Shown: positions 45,276-59,904, numbered from the stretch's first letter. The stretch: DNA of 64,000 nucleotides from Tricholomella constricta (GCA_013368375.1 JAACJP010000013.1:434001-498000); one strand, 5' to 3'. The notes: generated by a model from the letters alone, not told the origin. Program-made: numbers and translations.

Positions 45276-47672
45276 ATGCCCACTACTCCTGCCTCTGCCG
45301 GAAGCAGGGCCAAGCAGCAAGTCTATGTCCATGTCCCCGTGTCTCCATACCCTATATCCAGAATGTCCGCCCCTGTACACTCCCTCAAGGAAAACACGCC
45401 CTTGAGGCCCTCCAATGGCCAGTCAATTAGTAATATAGTCGCGTTGAAGCGCAAGGTTTCCGAACGCGACCTTGTCGCGTCAAACGCCGCTGTTCCGAGT
45501 CCCAAGAAGCAAAAGCTCGACGCGTCTCTTTCTGCCCAACACACCGATTTCAGCCCCAATAATCCAAATGGCTTCATCTATTGCCACCAATGCTCGCAAA
45601 AACGCGATGCCTTCTGTTTGTGATGCTTTTTATATCCGTACAAATATTCATCGAGTCTTCGCCGCAGCCTCTATTCTGTGCACTTCCATCTCTGCCACCA
45701 AACTGAAAGGTGTGGAAAAACGATGCAATGTCAAGTTCTGCGGCCCGTGCTTGAAGCGGCGTTACGGAGAGGACGCGATCGAACTTAAAGCGCAAGGAGC
45801 AAAGAACTCGGAAAAGGGAACTTACACCTTCAAGTAAGTCGAGTTACCCAGAAGGCCTGCAAAACTGACACGCATATACGCTTGCAGATGCCCTAAGTGT
45901 CGCGATATATGCACCTGCCACAAGTGCAGAAAAGCTAAAGGCCTCGAACCACTTGGGTTGGTACAACTCGTCATCGTGACATACCGTAAGCTAAATAGTT
46001 TTGATACAGACATACTCGCAAGACCGCAGGGGGGCCTGTGTCGAAGGCAGGTATCCCTAATAACTCCATCCAAGAACCCACTCAGGCCCGGAAGACAAAA
46101 GTGGAAGTGGTTATTTTAATGGCCTCTCCCGCGAGTTCATCCGCGAAACGGGCTGCTTTAGCACCAAAGGGCGCTTATAGAAAAGTAACCGAAACGCCCT
46201 CCACTACTAAAGCCGCTGTGCCTGTACAAAAGAAACCAAAGCAGCAGTTGTTGCCGCAGCCGCTGCCCGTGCTGAATTGGACTGCGGTGCCCACTGCCCT
46301 CGACCGCGATGACGCCGAGACGCGGTTCCAGATCAGGGAGTTTGTGTTGAGGTTTGCAGCAATCATGGAGCCGACAATCCCAAAGGCTCAGCTTGCGGAA
46401 TTGGACGATGTGGGCTGCAGCGATGGGGAGGAGGAGCTTGCGCCGTGGGTGAGCGAGGCGTGTGCCAGATCGATGATCCTCGGGTTGCTTGGGATGCTGG
46501 CTGATAAAGACGCGAGCATAGAGAAGGTTCTCCTCCCATTTTTTATTGCTGGACTTGTTAACGGACATACACTTATTCTAGCCCGTCAAATCTGCCATTC
46601 GCGAGATTAGGGCGGCTGGGCATAATCTGAACAAAATATGGCCCATCCTCGCACAGATGCACGACGCCATCGTCTTCGGAGCAGACAATCAGGACGACGC
46701 CGCCGTTTTGTCCTTCCCTGACCCCTTGCCGCCACCTTCGTCTATCACAGCACGTGTCACGCGTAGCGCGCGCGAGTCCAGCGGTTCCCGCCCCTCAATC
46801 ACAATCGCTGCAACCGCACAGATGGTCCCTGTCGTGGCAGCGCTCGTGGAAGCGGCGTTCGAGACGGCTGCAGTCCGCGAGGAACTGGAAAATGGCGTCA
46901 AGGAGGCGAAGGAGGCTACCCGTGAAGTCAAGGAGTGTTTGAAGGCGGAGAACGAGAGGTGGGATGCGGAGCGGAAGGAGCTGGAGGATGCGATGAAAGG
47001 GACGGAGAAGGAGGGGGAGAAGGCTAAGACGAAGACACCGCCTGAGGTGTGTTAAAGGGCTATTGTGACCTCACACGTACTCAACCCCGTTTACAGATCA
47101 AGGATAGACGTAAGGCCCACAAGCGTCGCATGCAGAGCCTCGAGAATGCGCTGAAGGTCTTATCGCCTGGCTTCGCCTCACGTTTCGCGCCACTAGGTAC
47201 TGACAGCGCCGGGCGTGTGTTTTGGGCTCTCTCCCCTGGTGTTTACGAGCGGAAGGCTGCACTAGACTTCATCGCGTCGGCCACGTCTGGGTTCAAGGAC
47301 ACCAAGAAAGCGAGACAGAGAGGATCTATACTAGCTAATGTGGAGGATCCGAGTGCGACGAGCGATTGGTCCTGCTTCGTCGCCGTTTGGGGCAAGAGGT
47401 TTCCTGCTGCTATAAAACCTCCGCAAGGAAAGGGGAAAGCCAAAGCTGCAGACGATGTTGCGGAGGAGGATGACGAAGCTGTCGAGCAGTGGTGGGGCTT
47501 CTACCAACCTGGGGAGATCCGGAAGGTCGCGAACTGGATTAGAATCGATGCCGGCATTGATGCCTGTGGGGATGCTGACGGGACCAAGCCACTCGCGGCC
47601 TTGGTGAAGGGGCTGAACGAATATGCTGCGCTGCTCGAGTGGAGGGTGAAGGAGGACAAGTACGAGAGTTGA
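45276..47672 (+). CDS. CDCA7-type zf-4CXXC_R1 zinc-finger protein
   Basis: After a basic N-terminus (NIVALKRKVSERDLV, PSPKKQKLD), a zinc domain spans two introns: YCHQCSQKRDAF, ILCTSISATKLKGVEKRCN, VKFCGPCLKRRYGEDAIEL, then TFKCPKCRDICTCHKCRK. This is the zf-4CXXC_R1 domain of CDCA7/JPO proteins, in the fungal form with a longer insert between Cys pairs. The C-terminal half has helical segments (FQIREFVLRFAAIMEPTIP), a coiled coil (NGVKEAKEATREVKECLKAE) and a globular end (RVFWALSPGVYERKAALDF, WGFYQPGEIRKVANWIRID) resembling DDT/WHIM-type chromatin-remodeller modules. CDCA7 activates the HELLS remodeller and links to DNA methylation in animals and plants; a similar role here is inference. There are at least five introns. 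Confidence 0.82.
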
Positions 47673-47786
47673 GACAAGGGGGGAGGAAATGCTTGAGGAT
47701 GCTATTGCTGTGCCATGCATTAATGTACATAAGCTTCTTATATTAGAATTCCCCGTATACCTGTTTACAATAATTTTACACGCGTA

Positions 47787-48398
47787 CTATTCCGAAGCTT
47801 GTGCTTGTGACTCCGCCGGTTCATGGAGTTTGAATTGACGGACCATCATGGCCTGTAGATCTTCTGGCGTCATCGGACGCGCGATAAACAGCGAGAGCTT
47901 GTTCGCAAGACGTGCGGCCAGGACATGCTTGCACTGTAGACGACACTCAGGGTCGCTGAGCCCAGTGTGCTATATCGGGCTTACCATCATGTGCGACCCC
48001 GACGATAGCACGGCGTACGCAAACGCAGGGCACGAGCAGAAGAAGGGCGTCGTGGATATTGTCATGTCCAGAAGGACAGTGTAGATGTCGGTTGAGCCAA
48101 GCACCTGGTATTGCGGGTAAGAGTGTGGTATAATATATTTAATCACTGTAAAGTTCAGGATACAGTCAGTCAGCTAGGAGCATAGAGGGTGCTCACCGTT
48201 CTCCCGATCGATGAGATCGAGTGCACCCGTTACGATGGTTTCTGGAAAGACTGAGTGCAGCTTGTGGATAAGCTCATCGGTCACTGTGTAAGGGGCTTGA
48301 GCACGACGCCAAGGCGAGAAAAAATCTGACATACATTCCTCGTTTTCCACAGAGTCTATGACTGCATCCGCAATGCGCAAGAGCTCAGCAGACGGCAT
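47787..48398 (-). CDS. Shu2/ZSWIM7-like SWIM zinc-finger protein
   Basis: Start at MPSAELLRIADAVIDS; the frame is open up to another ATG at 48494. After introns come TVTDELIHKLHSVFPETIV, ALDLIDREN, QVLGSTDIYTVLLDMTIS, and the SWIM motif FFCSCPAFAYAVL with CKHVLAARLAN (C-x-C...C-x-H). This order matches human ZSWIM7/SWS1 and fission-yeast Sws1 (yeast Shu2). These bind Rad51 paralogues and promote homologous recombination in the Shu complex. The tail after the SWIM finger is about 35 residues. The C-terminal intron at about 47937-47986 separates the two halves of the zinc motif. The gene is divergent from TRM11 with under 100 bp between start codons. Confidence 0.82.
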
Positions 48399-48492
48399 GC
48401 TAGCATCGGACGTCGCCGGTCCGGTGCTTCCTCCGAGGGCAATTGCCAAACAACGCCGAGATAAGCCTGTGGCTGTGCCCGACGTCTCAAGC

Positions 48493-50411
48493 ATGCCGCT
48501 GCAATGTCTGATAGTGTTTGCTCAGGTCCACCATGAGTTCCGCCTGCCAGAGCTAAGTTCCGTTGCAGAGCTGCATGGATTCACCGTCACTTTGCCGTCA
48601 GCTCCCGAAGACAGAGACCCCACCCGCCCCTACATGGTCGTTGAGCTAGCGCAGGAAGAACACGCGTTGATCCTGGCGAGGAGATGTATTCTGGTCAAGT
48701 GAGTGCAACATGGGATTTATTTGGTACTGGGACTGGACCGTCGCGTGTAGATCTGTCTATGAATTTTATGGACAAGGCTCCGACTACGAAGAACTGCACG
48801 CCTGCACTCGCGCAAACCAGGCGCGATGGGAGCGCTATATTCCTGACACTTCATTCAGGTTCCTTGTAACCGCACACAACCACAAGATTCCGCAATCACG
48901 GCAGCGTGACGTGGTAGAGAGCTTTTCCTACATGGCTCTTTTGGGCAAGATCGATATGAAAGATCCAGAGATCCTCTTTGGGTGCTTCGAAGAATGTGTG
49001 CAGTCACGCTCTCATGAACTCAAACCATCGTCCCATATCTCAACGCCTTCACAGACTCCAGTCGAAATGGATTGCTTCGAAGCAAGCACGAAGGTGACGG
49101 CCGGTTCCGACAAGTCTACTTTGGCAGGTTGGTACGTCTGGTTGATCGGCGACCTTTGGGAATGTGGAGTAAATGTATTGGATTTTCAGCTAGAGGAAGG
49201 ATCGGCGCGTCAACTTATTGGGACATACGATGTGAAGAAGCGCGCATACTACGGAAATACCAGCATGGAGGCTGAGATCTCTTTATTAATGGCGAACCAG
49301 ACCCTGGTACGCAGCTGTGCTATTTCCTAACCTCGCACTTATGCGGATCGTTTTGTTCGCGGCGACAGGCGGCTCCTGGGAAGCTGGTATATGATCCATT
49401 CATGGGAACTGGAAGCATGGCGTATGTGAGTTCCTACAGCCCACTTTCACTCGTCCGGCATGTCCCTTATCCTCGCCAAAGACGACGTCACATTTTGGTG
49501 CCCTTGTCTTTGGATCAGATATCGACGGTCGTCAAATGAGGGGGAAAGGTTTAAAGAACCCGGGCTTTCTCCGACTTGACGGCGTTAACATCCTTCGCAG
49601 GTAAAGTCCCTGGAGTGATACACGCCGCGAGGCAGTACGGTACCGAAATGCGCATCGTCGATCTCTGTACCTTCGACGTGACACGAAACCCATGGCGATG
49701 TGGGAGCCTCTTCGATGCTATCGTCACGGACCCACCTTGTGAGCACATCGCCCGCTTCTTCTATGTTCCAAGCTGAACTTTCCCACCACGCCAGACGGCG
49801 TCCGCGCCGGCGCAAAGCGTCTAGGCCGCAAGAAGGAACTGAATGAAGAGCAGCTGAGGATGACAATGGAATTTCGGAACTCCGCACGCGCGTGAGTGTG
49901 CTTCTCCCTGACAAGGCCGCTATCTCGCGGCACCTTCGATTTCGCTGAAAAATTGCTGCCAATACCAGAGATGACCAGCCGTACATCCCGCCTACGAAGC
50001 CCTATGAGCTGTCGCACCTGGCAGCTGATCTGGTGCTGCTCGCTCGATATCTGTTGAAACCAAAAGGCAGGCTCGTATTTTTCTTGCCTACGGTGACGGA
50101 CGAGTATGAGGAGCTCGACATTCATTCTATGCTTTGTGAAGGCATGGAGGTTGTTGCAAACTCTCTGCAAGATTTCGGATCATGGGGGCGGCGGGTGAGA
50201 AATATCTTCCCCTGCAAGTCCATCTCGAAGGCTAAAAGTTGATCATCTTTTTCACTGACAGTTAGTGACGTTACGGAAGACGACAGACCGCCCGTATCCC
50301 CGACCCTCCTTTGAGCAGGAACAGAGAACTGAGGCTGCGCATGTCCCTGCGCACAAGGACTTTCGAGAAAAATACTTTCAAGGATTCAAGAAAGAGGATG
50401 GCGAAGCTTGA
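48493..50411 (+). CDS. TRM11: TRM11 tRNA (guanine10-N2) methyltransferase
   Basis: Starts MPLQCLIVFAQVHHEFRLPE, matching the family N-terminus, which then forms a THUMP-like RNA-binding region (RFLVTAHNHKIPQSRQRDVV; FSYMALLGKIDMKDPEILFG). The Rossmann methyltransferase domain has LVYDPFMGTGSMAY (SAM motif I), GSDIDGRQMRGK, and the catalytic DPPYG split by an intron (DPP-Y before, GVRAGAKRLGRKK after). Further on are LVLLARYLLKPKGRLVFFLP and DFGSWGRRLVTLRK. With Trm112 it makes m2G at position 10 of tRNAs. About seven introns, all in frame. It ends FKKEDGEA, 103 bp from the stop of the convergent MFS gene. Confidence 0.9.
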
Positions 50412-50514
50412 GCTCGGTATGATGATAATAAACGCGACAAAGCACTTGCAGACAAGCGATAAAGTACCACCAGCATGGCAGGAGGTAAACATATGTATGA
50501 ATAAATATTAAATA

Positions 50515-52610
50515 TCAGGTCTCCTCACCCCGGCCAGCTGTCTGCAGTAAGCTTTGCAGCTTCTGCTCGTCGCGCTCCTTCCTCACCTGCCGTCCGTGGA
50601 TCAAGAAGATCAGGGACGCGGAGATCATGATGATTGTGCCGTTGAATATAAGAGCACGGTGCATGTTGAGCGGGGGATTCGCAGTGGGGCCGGCACGCAG
50701 AGCGCCTTCAGCTGTCATTGGCATTATCAGTATATAGGCTTACTTGACCACGTTGACACTGCTCACATAGTACGAAGATAACACCAAAGAGGTTTCCGCT
50801 ACAGGTTGGAGAAGAAGCATTTCAGTCTTCAGAATCCCGACGCAATCAAAGTCCAACGTACGCGAACCACAGTACTGCAGAGCTCGCATTCGCGTTTCTC
50901 GTGAGTTCACAGCCAAGTTCAAGCCCAACAGGCAACATCGTCACGGAACACACTCCAATGATGGTCATGATCGCGAAAAGCCCGCCGAGGTTGTGCGGTT
51001 TCACTGGACAAGGGCATCATAGTAGATCGTGATCGGAGCACTCGACCTCCAGGAATGATAGGACGCACCAGCCCAGATGAGCGAGAGCCAAGCACCGCCA
51101 ACGACGGGGACCAGGATCTTGGCGGTGAACGCGAGACGGTGAGTGAACACCCTGTCGAATAGGGGGGCGGTGACGATGGCAGCCACTATGCCTGTCAAGA
51201 GCAAGCATGCTCCCAAGAAGCCACTCTGGTCCGCGGTGTAGCCCACGGGTTCCTGCGTTGAAACGGGATGAGCTGTTGCACATTTGAAAATATTGAGGGT
51301 GTCACCATAATCTGTGCCGAGAGGATGGCAAACGTGTTGGTCCTACACACGAGTATGAAAATGAATGATAAGCTGAACGAGGATTTCAACAAAGCGCTTA
51401 CCCCCCAACAAGGGTCCCGAAGATTAGAGCGACGATCATAAAGTCAAGTCGCTCGCGAACTGTCATGTGGGAGTCTACTGATGTTTTCATGCCCATCATA
51501 GCGCGAATAAGGGACGGCAAGGACGGTGACGGTTTAGATCCCGCATAGGCTGGAAAGAACCGAAATTATGGATAGACAAATGTGGAAGAAGAGAAGACTT
51601 ACTGGGAGGTGTTGGGGGTGCCCTGCCAATGAGAAGCACAAAAGGGATGACAGCAGTCGAGAGGATGCCGAGCACGAGAATCTTATCAAGGTATCAATTA
51701 GCGTAAGTCTACCCAGAGGAAGGGAAGCCAGAAATATTACAGATTGCCGCGTATCGCCAACAAGAGGGCTTAGCAGCTGGCCGATGGCCCCACCAACGGG
51801 ATTGGCTGCGTGATCTGTCAATCTAAGATTCAAAAGCGGGGAGGTCGATACGAACCAATAGCAACAATCATCGTGGCGGTAGTTCTGCCCTTCAGGTCAA
51901 ACCACGTCTCGGAATACTTGGGTCCCACTATTTGGAAAATCGGTTGGGCAATCGCGGCGAAGAACTGTGGGTGGGGATATGGACGCGGACTAATAGAGTT
52001 TCTTTTGACGACGCACCTGGCCGATGATAATAAGAGCATACGAATGTTGCATGGAGAGTGATTTTGCTGTACCTGCATAACGCAGCCACGCAGACAGCAG
52101 TAACACGCCGACTCCAATGTCACACTACGGGCAATGCAGTGAGTCGTAAGCAACACAGAAGGCCGGCGAACAAACGTACACAGCGCCGAATACCATATCT
52201 TGAGACCAGCGTTGGAATTAAAAGTGCCGTTGGAAGGTATACACAGGCCACGATGTTGCCCAACCAGTTCACCTCATCCAAGGTGAACCCAAACTCGTTC
52301 ACCACTGTATTATGTCAGAATCATGGAAAGATTTCTGGTTTTAAACGCACTGTTATTCGAGATGGGACCAAACCACGGCCAAGACATGGCCGTGATTATA
52401 TTCAGAAGAACCTGGACTCAGACATTCATCAACGAAGTCCTAGGACATGTCGCGTAGACTCACAAGACCTATCAACCCAAGGAATCGCTGCTTGTACAGC
52501 CTGTAAGCGACCACCTCAGAGTGTGCTGGATTGTAGTCCTCGATTCGCAGCTCCTCGACACCTTTCATCTCGAAAGAAGCAGGTTCCAGGGGTTCCTTTG
52601 CGTCGGACAT
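50515..52610 (-). CDS. Major facilitator superfamily transporter
   Basis: Starts MSDAKEPLEPASFEMKGVEE. The first span region is YKQRFLGLIGLVLLNIITAMSWPWFGPIS, joined across an intron. Further spans include VNWLGNIVACVYLPTALLIP, the region after IGQFFAAIAQPIFQIVGPKY, ANPVGGAIGQLLSPLV, VLGILSTAVIPFVLLIGR, LDFMIVALIFGTLVGGTNTF, DQSGFLGACLLLTGIVAAIV and a last span in FNGTIIMISASLIFLIHGRQ. The pattern matches FLVCR/DIRC2-like fungal MFS proteins that carry organic solutes across the plasma or vacuolar membrane; the substrate is unknown. There are about ten introns. The C-terminal tail is short and charged. Confidence 0.83.
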
Positions 52611-53037
52611 GGAGATGTCAGAGAAGGGCTTTCGGTCGAGGGTTATCCTGCGTGCTCAAGGATGGACCTGAGGGCATTTACACGAGACCGTCGAAATCCC
52701 AGATATCAATCAAGGCTGAACAAGGCCTTGGCTTCGTCTGAAGCTCATATGATCGACAAACATGGAAGCATTAGCATGGAATCGGCATGATCCGCTGTAT
52801 TCACATGCGTCAGACAAGCGTAAATTGGAACACCCCTGGTGTCAGACTCTTCCAGCAAGACCTAAGAAAGGAGAATACAGCTAGCAGAGGCGGAGGAAAG
52901 TCGAAGGTCAAGGTGCTGCTTTCCACATTTTTTGACGAAAACATTGACAGGCTTGGTCTTCGATCATGATCATGATCTTATCTTATCTCACATTCGTCAC
53001 GTCACATCCAGTCACCTAAATAACCAGAAGCTTCACC
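52611..53037. promoter_or_regulatory. Shared divergent promoter region
   Basis: 427 bp between the MFS gene (-) and the WBP4-like gene (+). No gene is seen. A TCATGATCATGATC palindromic run lies at about 52962-52976, near the WBP4-like side. Confidence 0.5.
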
Positions 53038-54139
53038 ATGAGTGAATACTGGGTCTCCAAGAAGAAGTATTTCTGCAAATACTGCGACATATACATCGCC
53101 GACGATGCGCCCTCCCGCCAGCAGCACGAGAATGGCTTGCGCCACAAGGGAAACGTCGAGCGCTTTATTCGTGGCCTCTACAAGGTCAGTGAGAAGCGCA
53201 AGAAGGACCAGGATGAGGAGAAACGCGACATGGCCAGGGTAGAACAGGTATGTTGTACATTTACTGTACTACAGTCCGCTCACTGCATGTACTCAGGCTG
53301 CCCAAGCTGCTTATGCGCAAGACGTCGCTGCGGGGCTTGCCAAACCAGGCGGTGGTCCCGTCGCCTCCACATCTTCTGCTGTTGCTCGACAACCTGCTGT
53401 GAAACCTGCAAATCCATTTGTTAATTACTCTACCGCCGAGTCACTAGGTTTCTCAGACCCTGACGCGGAGCGCTACGCTGCCGAGTCAGAACGGCGGCGC
53501 ACCCAAGGCGTCGCAGGCGAATGGGAGGTCGTCGCAACGATCCCATCAGCCCCTAAACCAACGTCCGATGAAGAGGTTGATGAAAAACCTGACATCGCGG
53601 CTGCTGGAGATGTGACGGGTGTCAAACGGGAGGCAGAGGCACCCCCCGATGAAGAGGACACACGACAGTACAAGCTGCGGAAAAAGACTTGGGCAGGGGG
53701 ACTGGGTGAAGTGTATGACCCTGGTGCGATACCCATCAAGCTGAAGAAAAAGGAAGAGGTAGAGATTCCGCCTGCGGATGCCCAGTCTGCCTCCACTTCG
53801 ACATCTTCGGGCACAACCAAGCCAACAGATGCCCCGAAATGGACAAAGGTGCAGTGGCGACGACCCGGGGAAGCTGCGAAGGAAGCATTAGAGGAGCCAC
53901 AGGCGGCAGCTGCTTCGTCGAGTGAGGGTCCGGCGATGAATATCGAGGACGCGCCTGCCCCAGGTCCCATCAAAAGCGAACCCGACGCGCTTATACCCCC
54001 CGCAGAGGAGCAGAAGCCGCCCACTGCGAAGACAGAGAAGACAACGCCCCCACTTCCGGTGGAAGAGGCGGCGTCAACGTCGGGCATGTTCAGGAAACGC
54101 AAATTGCCCGCAGGCGGGAACAGGGGAAGAAGGTCATGA
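53038..54139 (+). CDS. WBP4-like U1-type zinc-finger splicing factor
   Basis: Two exons with an intron at 53248-53296. The N-terminus MSEYWVSKKKYFCKYCDIYI carries a matrin/U1-type C2H2 finger (CKYCDIY..RQQHENGLRHKGN), followed by a Lys/Glu helix. The remainder is largely disordered and acidic/Pro-rich. Conserved islands are NPFVNYSTAESLGFSDPDAE and TRQYKLRKKTWAGGLGEVYD, and the tail FRKRKLPAGGNRGRRS is basic. This layout matches WW-domain-binding protein 4 / FBP21 and plant ZOP1, which act in pre-mRNA splicing, but I see no WW domains here. Good splicing support in this intron-rich genome is plausible but not shown. Confidence 0.78.
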
Positions 54140-54599
54140 TATTTTCACGTTGTAAAGGTGGTCTGAATACCTGCCGTGCGTACGCGCTCGTAATCGCATC
54201 TGTAATATCAATCTTTCCATTGCCAAGATTTAAGGGTGCGATCATGCGACTTCATAGCACTTTCTTTTTGAACCGTCATTGAAAGCACCACCTGCTGCAA
54301 TGTCACACCAATGGACTGCATGGATCGTAATCGTCAAAATCCTGTCATTAAACGTGAAATCATCTACGGCTCGAACGGGACTACTACTCGTAAAATGCTT
54401 GGAGAAAGATAACGGTTGCACAACGTCAAAAAAAATCGCATCCTACAAACATGTCTCCCCTGAAAATCGAAGTTAGTACAGTCGTGGTGGGGTGGGGCAA
54501 TAAGAATATAGCGAAAACAAAACACGACAGTTGCAAGGTATCAATCCTCCTTGCGAAAAAATCATCCAAAATACAGTCTGTAGTACGGTGGCACGTTCA
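54140..54599. other. Intergenic region between convergent genes
   Basis: Contains the 3' ends of the WBP4-like and Smr-domain genes. Nothing else is supported. Confidence 0.5.
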
Positions 54600-56849
54600 T
54601 CAGGACGACGGCAGCGTCAGGATGAGCACACCCGCGTTCCTCGGGTCGACTCTGCATGGGATCTTGTACCTGTATCGGCAGACAACACGAATCACACCGT
54701 CAGTTACCGAGCCCAGCGTCGTATGTGAGCACGCACCCAAACATAGTTTTCATAACCGCCTCCTTGAGGACAGGGACACCGTTGGCGGAGTGCAGCCCCT
54801 TGCCGACGATGACCCTGACAAATGGGTGGCCCTGCGTGAGTGCGTCTCGCAGGGCCTTCTCCGTAATGCGAATAGCCTCGGCCTTGCGCAGGCCGTGCAC
54901 GTCAACCGTCTGTGGGTCCTTGGAGGCGTTGCGCGCTGTGAGAACACGGTAAATACAAGCATATATTCGGGCAGGAAGAGAGAAAGGTGGAGAGAGAGAG
55001 AGAGAGAAAACGGGATGATTAAATATAGGGTAGCAAGCACTAAAAAGAACGTATCGTAGAAATTCCCGACCAGCATACATACGACTCTCCACCACTCCCA
55101 CAAAAAGCACCAACACTCACCCACAATAAATCGCCTCGCTGCACGCTCATGCAGCTTCGTCGCCTTGGCATCCTCCATCCTGATATCCTCTTTTAAGAAC
55201 AGCACGTCCCTCACGCGCTCCTCGCTTGCGGCCTGATTCAGTCGCGCCGCGAGCCGTGCACGTTCGGCCTCTGCAGCACGCGCCTGGGTGCGTAGCGCCT
55301 CGGCACGGGCGTACATGGCCCGCGCAGGGAGAGGCGAGATCACGCTCGTCGCGTCTGTTTCTGTTTCTGTTTCCGCTTCGAAGTTGTTGAGGTCGGGTTG
55401 TTCGTCGCGCTGTTGTTGCTGTTGCTGTTGTCGTTGGCCGTGGTCGTGGTCGTGGTCGGGTTGCTGCTGCTCAGAGCCGGGGTCGTGTTGTTGTTGTTGG
55501 TCGCGGATGCGCTCGGTGGTGGGACTGGCATCGGGGGTGGGGTAGGAGGATTTTGATTCTTGCTCTGGGTCTGGTTTCAAGGTGGCGAGATCAGGATCAG
55601 GGTCTGGGGGTGCGTCTGGAGCGACGGGGGTGGAAGAGTACTCAACGGCTTGGAGGGCCGCCTGGCCCTGGGCACTAGATGAGCCAGCAACCGTGGCCAC
55701 CGAGGCCACTGTCGTCGTTGTTATGATCACTGCAGGTTCCGTTGCAGAGGTACTCATAGCGAGGGCCTCCGAGGGGCCGGCTTCCAAGACGGACCCAAAA
55801 GCAGGAAACAAGTTCCGCTCCATGACCAGAGGGGAAAGCTCTCTGGCGTGCCCCGGCGGCGTTGTAAGGCCATCATCGTTATCCGTGAGTTCCCATCGTG
55901 CAGCTAGCGGCGTCTGCAGCGGATCCCCACCATCACTTGGCGTACCGGGCCTATGGTCTTCGCGGACGAACATAGTTCCTGGATTGGGGACAGGCAGGGG
56001 TGCCACAGACGGTGGGTAGGTGTCCTCTTCCCGTGCGTCAAGCTCGAGCTCGGCGGCAGGGCTCGCGCGACTGACGCTGGTCTGAATGTAGCGGATAGTA
56101 GAGTTGGGGACGGGGAGCGGCGGGGCCGTAGTAGCTGCGGAGGGCGCGTAAGGGGCGAGGGTACGCGTGAAGCCTATGTGCCCGCCAGGAACGCCAAAGT
56201 ACTCAGGTGTGGAGCCCTCTTCGCCACTGGATTGCTCCTCAATAGTTGAGAGGCGGTGCTCGCTGGCAGGACCCCCGCGGACATCGCGTCCGTCCGACAC
56301 CAGAGTGGCAGGAGGAGTTGGCAGAAGAACGGGTTTGGGTGGCGGAGAATCCGAATCAGCTTTGCCATCGGGAAAAGCACTAGGGAGATAACGGAAATTG
56401 GGAGAGTTGGAGTTTGTTTCGGACTCGCCTTCGAGGAAGAAGCTGGGAGGAGTAGGAGGGCGGCTAGGGCGGACGACGGGTGTAGAAGTGGAAAGAAGGG
56501 ACCGGGGTGTTGGTTGAGACTCGGGGGTGGGCACAGAACGAGATGACCTGCGCCGTCGTTCGCGAGGGCGTCGTGAGGGATTGACTGTTTCGAAGGCGAG
56601 TACGCCTAGCAGAGTCCACAGTAAGACCACGAACGTCCGCTGAAAGTTGGCCGTAAAATAGAGGTCGATTGCCACCCGCAGAGCATAGGCTAGATAATGA
56701 TCAAATGAAGATGTAATGGAGAGCTGATGGACGGCAGCGCCTTCCCACAGGCCTAGGAGAACAGGCCCAAGCCTACCGAGAGGTTCTTGGAGGCCGTCGA
56801 GGAAAATACGGAGACCGAGGCCAGTCACGATTGAGAAGAGGACGTCCAT
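54600..56849 (-). CDS. Smr-domain protein with membrane N-terminus and polyQ
   Basis: Starts MDVLFSIVTGLGLRIFLDGL. Two hydrophobic stretches follow (the first 20 residues and RTFVVLLWTLLGVLAF), then about 350 residues of Ser/Pro/Thr-rich disorder with polyglutamine and Asp-His runs near 55390-55510. Next comes a DUF1771 helical hairpin (YARAEALRTQARAAEAERAR, LHERAARRFIV) and the Smr nuclease-like domain: TVDVHGLRKAEAIRI and VRVIVGKGLHSANGVPVLK. A final exon after a GTAACT donor adds the ending DPRNAGVLILTLPSS. Smr domains bind or cut RNA/DNA, for example in ribosome-associated decay. The membrane-anchored form is unusual. The intron before the Smr domain contains a long CT repeat. Confidence 0.8.
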
Positions 56850-57342
56850 TGAGAAGAAGTATCTTTAGAAGGGGTATCTGGGGAAGAAATATGCATGGCA
56901 CTAGGAGAACACGATGCGGGCGCATGCACTGGCACTTTCTATAGTGCTGGCCTCGTGTCAAGAGTTTTATTACCACCGCTATGAAAGAAAAATGATTGAC
57001 CGTCCGATTTAGGCAAACTCGGGGTCATCATCTCCGAACCTCAGCTTATTTTCTCAGCAGGAGTTTTCAGGACATGCATTATGACTGAGGGGGGTGTGGA
57101 CACTATGCGAGGTGCGTAATATAATATAGATAGCAAGGTAAGGTGATAGCGTTGGTGAGTCTACTTTTTAGAAAGCGAACTGTCGTGCGGGAGGGCGTCG
57201 TAGGCTAGCTCTAACCGGAGCGTAGCCGTCAGGATTAACATGCGTAACAATATATGATGAGCGGGCGTGACGACGCCGAGAGTGGGGGCGTCTAGAAAAC
57301 GGCGAGGGCGGGAAGTGGGAGACGACAGGGCGAAGAAAGCGA
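56850..57342. other. Intergenic region
   Basis: Upstream of the Smr-domain gene and downstream of mtHsp70. Minus-strand codons continue past the Hsp70 stop but lack family features. No gene is supported. Confidence 0.5.
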
Positions 57343-59813
<2,471 letters not shown>

Positions 59814-59904
59814 GATGGATGAAGGAAGAGAAAGGTGCAGTACAAATTTTTTTTGCGCCAGCCGATGTAATACGTGAACTTTTTTTTGCCGAGCGGATTT
59901 ACCC

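Noticed and set aside
52058..52741. Plus-strand open frame of 227 codons
   Set aside because: It lies across exons and introns of the MFS transporter on the other strand and has no recognisable domain.
53473..54102. Minus-strand open frame of 209 codons
   Set aside because: Shadow of the WBP4-like gene; the sense frame has the zinc finger and a clean intron.
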